Below, piece by piece: positions 1 to 5,039 of a stretch of DNA of 5,039 nucleotides. Position 1 is the first letter of the stretch; every line of letters starts with the position of its first letter. The notes beneath the pieces were generated by a model. The model was not told the DNA's origin and did not search any database. It saw only the letters and a program-made list of their open reading frames with translations. Origin of the DNA: Acidobacteriota bacterium (lineage in GTDB: Bacteria > Acidobacteriota > Terriglobia > Terriglobales > Acidobacteriaceae); assembly GCA_019510535.1 (NCBI GenBank), contig JAEKKE010000208.1, positions 1 to 5,039 on the forward strand. Direction: 5' to 3'. Made by a program: the position numbers and the translations under genes.

Positions 1-1043
1 TCGATCACATCGTCCTGCGCGTCCATAAATCGGAAGATCTCTTCACTGGCGCCGAGAGCCTGCTGGAAGCTGTTGTAGAACATGGCGCACTTCCGCACCG
101 GGTCATAGAGCGTAAAGACTGCGATCAGGAACGCGATAAACGAACCCGCGGTCATCTCGTGTGCGCGAATTCGGTCACGCCCCAACAGAAGCAAGAGAGC
201 AATCGCCACCGACCCGATGGCGTCCATCAAGGGAGAGCTGATCGCCTGCACGCTGACGCTCTTCAGATTGGCGCGGAAGAGACGGCTTGCCGCTGTACGG
301 AAGCGATCCATCTCCCACAACTCCATGCCGAAGGCCTTCACGATACGGTTGCCGGTGATGGTCTCGTGCAGGATGTTCTGGATCTCCGCCAGCTTATCCT
401 GGCCCTTGCGAGTCGTCGACCTCACACTGCGCCCGATGCGCCGCGCTGATGAGATCACAACCGGCACGAATAGCAGCAGTACCCAGCTCAGCTTGCCGCC
501 CATCAGGATGACGACGACAATGGTCCATAACAAGGTGAAGAACTGCTGCAGCAGCTCACTCAACACCGCCGACATCGCCACCTGCACCTTCTCGATATCG
601 TTGATCAGTGTCGAGAGCAGGGTTCCGGTCGTGTGCCGTTGGAAGAAAGCGACCGAGCGCCGCAGCACGGCGTTATACAAGTCGTTGCGCAGATCGGTGA
701 TCATGCCGAAGCCGGCATAGTTCACCAGGTACGTTCCTACGTAGTCGCAGATGCTCTTCACCAGTGCCGAACAAACCAACGCGTAGGCGATTACCGTCCA
801 GGCGTTGTGAAAATGGCTGGGAACGAGCCACTGCAGATTAAGCGAGACATGCCGGTGGGGAATCGGGATATTCAGTACGTTAGGGGACGGAGCATCCGGC
901 GCCAGAACATTGTCGAAGATCGGCTTGACAAGAAGAATGCGGAACGCCGCCATCGCCCCCACGGTCGCCATCAACACGACCGAGACCAGCGAGTAAAGCA
1001 GGTATGGCCGCGCGTACAGCAGCAGCCTCCAGATGCGCCTCAA
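1..1043 (-). CDS. MsbA-like ABC exporter, transmembrane half (3' end cut by window edge)
   Basis: Type IV (ABCB/MsbA-family) exporter half-transporter, probably moving a lipid or other hydrophobic substrate across the inner membrane. From TTG 1043, 347 residues are visible out of an expected 580-620. They form the six-helix membrane domain: helices near 10-33, 81-106, 167-182, 185-200, 268-288 and 298-313. Family hallmarks are FFQRHTTGTLLSTLINDIEK (133-152), the coupling-helix region QNILHETITGNRIVKAFGME (222-241), and LYDPVRK with SFQQALGASEEIFRFMD (312-341), which leads to the nucleotide-binding domain. That ATPase domain, with Walker A and signature, lies beyond the left edge. A non-conserved periplasmic loop (about 47-78) separates helices 1 and 2. 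The closeness to lptB suggests lipid A-core flipping, as by MsbA, but many ABC exporters share this architecture, so no symbol is assigned. It starts 82 nt after the rapZ stop and may be in the same transcript. Confidence 0.88.
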   Translation of the reverse strand, partial: MRRIWRLLLYARPYLLYSLVSVVLMATVGAMAAFRILLVKPIFDNVLAPDAPSPNVLNIPIPHRHVSLNLQWLVPSHFHNAWTVIAYALVCSALVKSICDYVGTYLVNYAGFGMITDLRNDLYNAVLRRSVAFFQRHTTGTLLSTLINDIEKVQVAMSAVLSELLQQFFTLLWTIVVVILMGGKLSWVLLLFVPVVISSARRIGRSVRSTTRKGQDKLAEIQNILHETITGNRIVKAFGMELWEMDRFRTAASRLFRANLKSVSVQAISSPLMDAIGSVAIALLLLLGRDRIRAHEMTAGSFIAFLIAVFTLYDPVRKCAMFYNSFQQALGASEEIFRFMDAQDDVI

Positions 1044-1048
1044 ATGCG

Positions 1049-1055
1049 CACCCCC
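1049..1055 (-). promoter_or_regulatory. Shine-Dalgarno site for the TTG-started exporter gene
   Basis: GGGGGTG on the minus strand (1055-1049) lies 5 nt before TTG at 1043. It is the strongest Shine-Dalgarno-like sequence in this spacer. It supports the rare TTG start over internal ATG codons (the first at residue 25, inside the first membrane helix). Confidence 0.55.
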
Positions 1056-1087
1056 AGACCGAAGTTGGTGATGGGAGACATCGGTCT
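1056..1087 (-). promoter_or_regulatory. Inverted repeat (7-bp stem) in the leader of the ABC exporter gene
   Basis: AGACCGA (1087-1081 on the minus strand) is perfectly complementary to TCGGTCT (1062-1056), with an 18-nt loop between them. The second arm ends next to the GGGGGTG Shine-Dalgarno of the exporter gene, so folding could affect its translation, or the repeat could be a protein-binding site. The intergenic region also holds a smaller stem (AGCCC/GGGCT, 1112-1098, loop TTTTG) without a following U-run. Neither has demonstrated function, and a repeat of this size can arise by chance. Confidence 0.3.
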
Positions 1088-1125
1088 TATTCTAATCAGC
1101 CCCAAAAGGGCTTGCTCTTGGCCGG

Positions 1126-1943
1126 TCAACGCGGCATATCCCTGTGGCCGCTCTTGACCCGATAGCCCTCAGCTTCCAACCGCTTCTTCATCTCTTCGGC
1201 GATTGCGACCGATCGGTGTTGGCCACCGGTACATCCGAAGGCAATCGTTAGGTAGCTCTTACCTTCCTTGACGTAGAACGGCAGTAGAAACTTCATCAGA
1301 TCGGTAGTCTTGTCCAGGAACTCCTTCGTCTGAGGGAAGCGTTTCACATAGCGCGCCACCTTCGGGTTCAGCCCGGTTTCCTTGCGGAACTCGGGGATGA
1401 AGTGCGGATTCGGCAGGAAACGCACATCGAAGACAAGGTCAGCCTCCGGGGGCACACCATTCGGACGTTGAACTTGGTGGTGTCCAGAATGACATCGGCC
1501 ACATTCCGGATGTGATCGAGCCGCTTCCGCTCTCGCTGAATCGACTGCAACACCGTATCGTTCCGCCCCAGCGGATGCGGCCTGCGCGTCTCGCTGAACC
1601 GGCGCAACAGTACCTCGTCGGTCGCCTCCAGGAACACAACTCTGGTATCCAGTACTTCGCGGACTTCTTTCAGGATTGCGGGAAACGCGTCGAGCTTCAT
1701 GCCCTCGCGCACATCCACTACCAGAGCTGCACGGTCGATCTCATGCGACTGCCGCACCAGGTCGGCAAACCTGGGAACCAGTTCCAGCGGCAGATTGTCG
1801 ACCGAGTAGAACCCAAGATCCTCAAATGCCTTCAGAGCGCTGAGCTTGCCGGAACCGGACAAGCCCGTCAGAATGACGAGCCTGTCCTTTCCGTCCGATT
1901 TTTTCTTTGGGGATGCCGCCCGCGTCGTACCCTTCTTTGGCAT
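1126..1943 (-). pseudogene. rapZ: RapZ (RNase adapter / YvcJ-family NTPase), broken by a deletion with frameshift
   Basis: RapZ binds GlcN6P in E. coli and presents sRNA GlmZ to RNase E; in other bacteria YvcJ-type homologues are nucleotide-binding proteins. The N-terminal half starts at ATG 1943 (in-frame TAG four codons upstream). It has a basic 20-residue extension, a P-loop GLSGSGKLSA (27-36), then EDLGFYSVDNLP, VVDVRE, FLEATDEVLLRRFSETRRPHPL and ADVILDTTKFNV, ending at residue 160 (codon 1466-1464). The C-terminal half resumes in another frame at 1458 with GVPPEADLVFDVRFLPNPH, then GCTGGQHRSVAIAEE and the C-terminus SGHRDMPR. The usual linker (in E. coli about 30 residues, HEL...FGFKH) is absent, with only five bases, CGAAT, in its place. 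Restoring it needs 3n+1 bases, about 85 by the E. coli spacing. As written, translation runs from residue 161 into 31 unrelated residues and stops at 1368. The P-loop has Leu where Ser/Thr is usual. Conservation of both halves suggests a recent break or an assembly error. Confidence 0.88.
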
Positions 1944-1955
1944 GCAGAGATGCTA

Positions 1956-2606
1956 CTACGCCGGCGTCTCAATCAGCTCCATCTTGCCGTCACGCATCCG
2001 ATGCAGCACCAGCAACTGCCCCGTCCGGTTACGGAAGATAAAGATATCTCTATCGCGATAGTGCGCTTCCTTCAACGCCTCCTCCAGGGTCATAGGGCGC
2101 ATCGCCACCGAATCCAGCGAGCGAACGACGTGTGGCTCGGGCAGGCTGGCACTCTGCGGGAAGCTATGCGCAATCACGGCGAGCTTGCCGTTAGCGTGGC
2201 CGTTCATCTTCGACTTTTTGGCCGCCGGCATTATTGGCGCCTTGTCCGACGCAGCGCGGGCTTCGTCGCCGCTCAGCCGGACGGTGCCCGCCGTCAGTTT
2301 ATCTCCCTGGGGGTGGCGTTTCCGCGTCACGATGGTCTTCTTCAGCTTCAGGACCTGCTTCTCGATCTTGTCCAGAGCGTCGCGCAATGCGATCTCCGCC
2401 TCCGGCGAGATGCACAAGGCTGCGATGTCTTTTAGCTTGGTCTTCAATGTGATTTCCACGCTGCAGCGGTACTTTTCGCAGTTTAAAAAGATGTGGACTT
2501 TGGCTGTATCGTCGACCAGCTTTTCAATGCGCTTCAAACCCTCTTCGGCCTGGGCCTTCAGCTTTTTGGTGACAACGACCTTTCGTGCGGTGTATTCCAC
2601 GTGCAT
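1956..2606 (-). CDS. hpf: Long-form ribosome hibernation promoting factor (HPF)
   Basis: Ribosome-associated factor that inactivates 70S ribosomes in stationary phase; the long form dimerises them into 100S particles by itself. The protein is 216 residues from ATG 2606 (219 if GTG 2615 is used). The S30AE/RaiA-like N-terminal domain covers about 1-97: MHVEYTARKVVVTKKLK, the helix EEGLKRIEKL, and a second helix ALDKIEKQVLKLKK with basic tail TRKRHPQGDK. An Ala/Lys-rich, probably flexible linker spans about 100-165. The C-terminal dimerisation domain (about 168-216) reads MRPMTLEEALKEAHYRDRDI, then FIFRNRTGQLLVLHRM and DGKMELIE, the standard long-HPF ending. It lies 36 nt after rpoN and 12 nt before rapZ, in the position hpf takes in E. 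coli, where the protein is a short single-domain form. It ends in two tandem TAG codons (1958-1953). rapZ begins in the same frame just after them. Confidence 0.93.
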   Translation of the reverse strand: MHVEYTARKVVVTKKLKAQAEEGLKRIEKLVDDTAKVHIFLNCEKYRCSVEITLKTKLKDIAALCISPEAEIALRDALDKIEKQVLKLKKTIVTRKRHPQGDKLTAGTVRLSGDEARAASDKAPIMPAAKKSKMNGHANGKLAVIAHSFPQSASLPEPHVVRSLDSVAMRPMTLEEALKEAHYRDRDIFIFRNRTGQLLVLHRMRDGKMELIETPA

Positions 2607-2612
2607 ATTGGG

Positions 2613-2618
2613 CACCTC
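2613..2618 (-). promoter_or_regulatory. Shine-Dalgarno site that fixes the hpf start
   Basis: GAGGTG on the minus strand (2618-2613) matches the anti-Shine-Dalgarno end of 16S rRNA over six bases and stands 6 nt before ATG at 2606. The in-frame GTG at 2615-2613 overlaps this site and cannot use it, so ATG 2606 is the better start of hpf. Confidence 0.65.
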
Positions 2619-2642
2619 TTTCTAAGGTCTGGTTAGACGCGA

Positions 2643-4223
2643 CTAGCGTACTCTGCGTTTATGCGTACTGGGAATCTGCATTTCTTCCCGGTACTTTGCA
2701 ACGGTACGACGAGTAATCTGAATTCCCTGGCGCTGCAGCTCGGCAGCCAGGTAGTCGTCCGTATAAGGTTGGCGCGGATCTTCTTCTTCAATCAGCTTCT
2801 TTACCTTCCGTTTGAGCAGTACCAGGGGAAGGTCGCCACCTTCAGGCCCGTTCACTCCTTCCGAGAAAAAGAAACGAAGCTCGTATACGCCCTGCGGCGT
2901 ATGGACGTATTTGTTCGACACTGCACGGCTGACCGTAGACGGATGTACACCGATTTCCTCGGCGACCTCCTTGATCATCATCGGCCGCAAACCGTCGATG
3001 CCCTTCTCTAAAAAATCATGCTGGCGGCGCACAATCGCCTCGCAGGTACGCACGATCGTATTCTTCCGCTGTTCGATGTTCCGCAACAACTGGATCGCCG
3101 AACGATACCGTTCCTTGACGTACTCCTTCAGGTCACGGTCGGCGTCCTTCTGGTGCATCATGCGGCGATAGCCCGCATTCAACCGAAGCGCGGGCATATC
3201 CTCCTCATTCATCACCACCACATACTCATCGCCCCGCTTTACAAAGGCGACATCGGGTTCAATCAGCCGTGTCTCCGTGTTGTTGTAGCGCTGGCCCGGA
3301 CGAGGATCGAGCGAGCGGATAACGTCGACCGCTTCCTGCACCGTCTCCGGCGTCTGCGCGCACTCTTTCACCAGCTCGCGCATATCCTTCTTCTGCAGCA
3401 GAGCCAGATGTTGCTGCACGATCGCATCGGCAATCCGCATGACACAGCCACGATGCTCTGCCGCCAGCTTCTCAACATCCTCGACGCGGCGATCAATCTC
3501 GATGGAGAAGTCGTCCTCATGTTCCTTCTGGGCCCGGTAGGCGGCACGGCGCTCGGCAGCAGCCTCGGCCTCACGTTCACGCGCGGCGAGCTGCATCAGC
3601 AGGCACTCCTTGAGATCACGCGCTCCTACGCCGGCGGGATCAAGTGTCCCGATCACCTTGTGTGCTTCCTCCAGAGCTGCTTCCGGATGTTCGTCCCCCT
3701 GCTCTCCTAACACCGTCGCAAGCTCTTCGTCAGTAGCGACGAGATATCCGTTCTCATCCAGGTTACCGATCATCAGTTCCGCGGCGGACCGCACTTCGTC
3801 CGGCAGGCTGACAGAGCCGAGCTGCCACAGCAGATGGTCCGTCAGTGTGCTCGGCTTGGAAAGGAAGTTTTCGAAGGAGGGCTTATCCAGCTCCTCACCA
3901 CCCAGATTGCCTGTCCGGAAACCGGGGTCCAGATACTCCTGGAAGTAGCTGCCGAAGTCGATCTCCTCAAAAGGATCTTTCTCTTCCTTGACGGCAGTTT
4001 CTTCGGCGCTCCGCTCGCGGTCGCCCTCGCGTCCGGCAAGCTCTTCAAAGGAAGGATCGTTGCTCTCGATCTCCTCAAGGACAGGATTCTCGACGATTTC
4101 AGTGTTGATCATCTCCCTGAGCTCAAGCTTGTTCAGCGCCAACACGCTGACCATCTGCATCAGGCCAGGCGTCAACACCTGGCGTTGGGAGATCTTTACG
4201 TTGAGCTTGGGTTGGAGGAGCAC
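2643..4223 (-). CDS. rpoN: RNA polymerase sigma-54 factor RpoN
   Basis: Alternative sigma factor that directs RNA polymerase to -24/-12 promoters and needs AAA+ enhancer-binding activators to open DNA. The protein has 526 residues. Region I (about 1-50) contains the leader ISQRQVLTPGLMQMV and the end ENPVLEE, which contact activator and core. Acidic region II covers about 51-115. The core-binding part (about 118-320) carries LDENGYL (155-161), GVGARDL (198-204) and LDPRPG (305-310). The DNA-binding helix-turn-helix is at about 416-437 (IKEVAEEIGVHPSTVSRAV). The RpoN box, TRRTVAKYRE at 504-513, recognises the -24 element; the usual first residue is Ala. It is longer than the 477-residue E. coli protein, mainly through a charged Ala/Glu/Arg-rich stretch at about 213-258. 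The start is GTG at 4223: an in-frame TAA lies only three codons upstream (4232-4230). The Shine-Dalgarno is poor (GAAGGG, about 14 nt away). It is probably cotranscribed with hpf, which follows closely. Confidence 0.97.
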   Translation of the reverse strand: MLLQPKLNVKISQRQVLTPGLMQMVSVLALNKLELREMINTEIVENPVLEEIESNDPSFEELAGREGDRERSAEETAVKEEKDPFEEIDFGSYFQEYLDPGFRTGNLGGEELDKPSFENFLSKPSTLTDHLLWQLGSVSLPDEVRSAAELMIGNLDENGYLVATDEELATVLGEQGDEHPEAALEEAHKVIGTLDPAGVGARDLKECLLMQLAAREREAEAAAERRAAYRAQKEHEDDFSIEIDRRVEDVEKLAAEHRGCVMRIADAIVQQHLALLQKKDMRELVKECAQTPETVQEAVDVIRSLDPRPGQRYNNTETRLIEPDVAFVKRGDEYVVVMNEEDMPALRLNAGYRRMMHQKDADRDLKEYVKERYRSAIQLLRNIEQRKNTIVRTCEAIVRRQHDFLEKGIDGLRPMMIKEVAEEIGVHPSTVSRAVSNKYVHTPQGVYELRFFFSEGVNGPEGGDLPLVLLKRKVKKLIEEEDPRQPYTDDYLAAELQRQGIQITRRTVAKYREEMQIPSTHKRRVR

Positions 4224-4283
4224 TCTTTGTTACTGGATCCCTTCTTTATCTCCGCGGCAGGGGTCTCTCCGACCGTGTGCCGT

Positions 4284-4311
4284 AGTCTACACCCGCGTAC
4301 ATGCTTGTAAA
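4284..4311 (-). promoter_or_regulatory. Possible sigma-70 promoter in the lptB-rpoN spacer
   Basis: On the minus strand TTTACA (4311-4306; five of six to TTGACA) is followed after 16 nt by TAGACT (4289-4284; four of six to TATAAT). It lies in the 100-nt spacer, about 60 nt before the rpoN start, so it could transcribe rpoN-hpf-rapZ separately from lptB. Only sequence resemblance supports it; the -10 match is weak and such matches occur by chance. No convincing rho-independent terminator after lptB was found, so read-through from lptB is equally possible. Confidence 0.3.
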
Positions 4312-4323
4312 GTGGGGGTTGTA

Positions 4324-5039
4324 CTACAACGAAAACCCCTCTCCCAAATAGATGCGCTTGACCTCCGGATCGCGTCCAAGTTCACCTGGAGTTCCCTCCC
4401 GGAAGATTTTGCCCTCATTAATGATGTAGGCACGGTCGGTGACACTTAGCGTCTCACGGACATTATGGTCGGTAATCAGGACGCCGATGCCGCTGGTCTT
4501 CAAATCAAAGATGATCTCCTGCAGATCCAGTACCGCAATGGGATCGATTCCTGAAAATGGCTCATCCAAAAGGATGAAGGCCGGCTGGATGCACAGGCAC
4601 CGGGCGATCTCCACACGCCGGCGCAGACCGCCGGAGAGTGCATATCCCTGCGTCTTGCGGACCGGACCCAAATTTAGCTGCTCGATCAGCTTTTCCAGGC
4701 GCGTCCGCCGGGTCTCCGGCGAGAGTTGTTGCGCCTCCAGAACCGCCATAATGTTCTCTTCGACCGAGAGCTTACGAAAGACCGAAGGCTCCTGCGGCAA
4801 GTAGCTGATGCCGAACTTCCGGGCCCGCATGTACATAGGAACCCGGCTGATATCGGCGCCATCTGAGAGCACCCGGCCGATATCGGGCCGCACCAGGCCC
4901 ACCATCATGTAGAAACTTGTCGTCTTTCCCGCCCCATTGGGGCCAAGCAGGCCGACGACCTCGCCTTGACTGACGTGCAGGCTGACCCCGCGTACTACCG
5001 GGCGGCCGCCGTAGCTCTTTCCGATCTCATCTGTCGACA
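4324..5039 (-). CDS. lptB: LptB, LPS export ABC transporter ATPase (5' end cut by window edge)
   Basis: Cytoplasmic ATPase of the LptB2FGC complex, which extracts lipopolysaccharide from the inner membrane and pushes it along the Lpt bridge. From the right edge 237 residues can be read; the family is about 240 long, so only a few N-terminal residues are missing. Visible motifs in order: KSYGGRPVVRGVSL beta-strand start, Walker A GPNGAGKTT, Q-loop YLPQEPSVFRKLSV, ABC signature LSGGLRRRVEIARCL, Walker B FILLDEPFSGIDP, H-loop LITDHNVRETL and the C-terminal YLGEGFSL. The Q-loop context, the RRRVEIAR helix and the YLGE-F-L tail are diagnostic for LptB among ABC ATPases. The signature has Leu where E. 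coli has Glu (LSGGE), a detail worth checking. The gene lies directly before rpoN, as in many Proteobacteria and Acidobacteria. An internal ATG at 4908 is not the start: the Walker A lies upstream of it in the same open frame. Confidence 0.96.
   Translation of the reverse strand, partial: STDEIGKSYGGRPVVRGVSLHVSQGEVVGLLGPNGAGKTTSFYMMVGLVRPDIGRVLSDGADISRVPMYMRARKFGISYLPQEPSVFRKLSVEENIMAVLEAQQLSPETRRTRLEKLIEQLNLGPVRKTQGYALSGGLRRRVEIARCLCIQPAFILLDEPFSGIDPIAVLDLQEIIFDLKTSGIGVLITDHNVRETLSVTDRAYIINEGKIFREGTPGELGRDPEVKRIYLGEGFSL

Noticed and set aside
1098..1112. Stem AGCCC/GGGCT after rapZ as a rho-independent terminator
   Set aside because: The stem is only 5 bp and is followed by GATTAGAATAAG, not a U-run, so it does not meet the usual pattern.
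1368..1463. Programmed frameshift as an explanation for the split rapZ
   Set aside because: A frameshift alone cannot restore the missing block of about 28-29 codons, and no slippery heptamer with a downstream structure is evident at the junction.
1936..1955. TTGGCATG...TGC resembling a sigma-54 -24/-12 promoter on the plus strand
   Set aside because: The -12 part is shifted by one base from the required spacing, and it would drive antisense transcription into hpf. It covers the rapZ start codon.
2050..2061. Perfect 12-bp palindrome CTATCGCGATAG
   Set aside because: It lies inside the conserved HPF C-terminal domain and encodes part of HYRDRD; the repeated Arg-Asp codons explain it, and there is no second copy nearby.
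1512..2435. Long plus-strand open frame of 307 codons opposite hpf and rapZ
   Set aside because: It lies antisense to two recognisable genes, its translation is rich in Arg, Gln, His and Leu with no family motif, and it spans the hpf-rapZ junction. It is a shadow of high-GC coding sequence.
3018..3710. Plus-strand open frame of 230 codons inside rpoN
   Set aside because: It is fully antisense to well-conserved RpoN sequence and shows no recognisable domain.

Overview
The window looks like a piece of an Acidobacteriota chromosome, probably order Terriglobales (Terriglobus, Granulicella or Edaphobacter-like). This is judged from memory of protein families: the N-terminus of the sigma-54 factor, the non-canonical Walker A of RapZ and the long two-domain HPF resemble that group. 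The placement is an inference, not a database result. The bacterium must be diderm, because it encodes LptB, the ATPase that drives lipopolysaccharide transport.

All five genes lie on the minus strand, so the gene order runs from the right end of the window to the left. It begins with lptB (its first few codons lie beyond the right edge). A 100-nt spacer with a possible sigma-70 promoter follows, then rpoN (sigma-54), then a long hpf (ribosome hibernation factor). Next comes rapZ (RNase adapter / YvcJ family NTP-binding protein), and finally the transmembrane half of an MsbA-like ABC exporter that runs off the left edge. This is the classic lptB-rpoN-hpf-rapZ neighbourhood of diderm bacteria, but without ptsN between hpf and rapZ and without npr/ptsH after rapZ.

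The rpoN-hpf-rapZ genes are tightly packed (27 to 36 nt, depending on the hpf start, and 12 nt) and are probably one transcript. The MsbA-like gene follows after 82 nt, starts with TTG behind a GGGGGTG Shine-Dalgarno sequence, and has a perfect 7-bp inverted repeat in its leader. Two genes (lptB and the exporter) suggest envelope lipid/LPS export. The middle genes suggest global regulation (nitrogen/envelope sigma factor, stationary-phase ribosome dimerisation, GlcN6P sensing).

The main anomaly is in rapZ. Both halves of the protein are well conserved but lie in different reading frames. About 28-29 codons that normally join them are missing around positions 1459-1464 (about 85 nt by comparison with the E. 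coli protein). As written, the gene cannot make a full RapZ: it is either a recently broken gene or a sequence/assembly deletion. I found no RNA genes, mobile elements, CRISPR arrays or novel multi-gene system. The plus strand carries only open frames opposite real genes.
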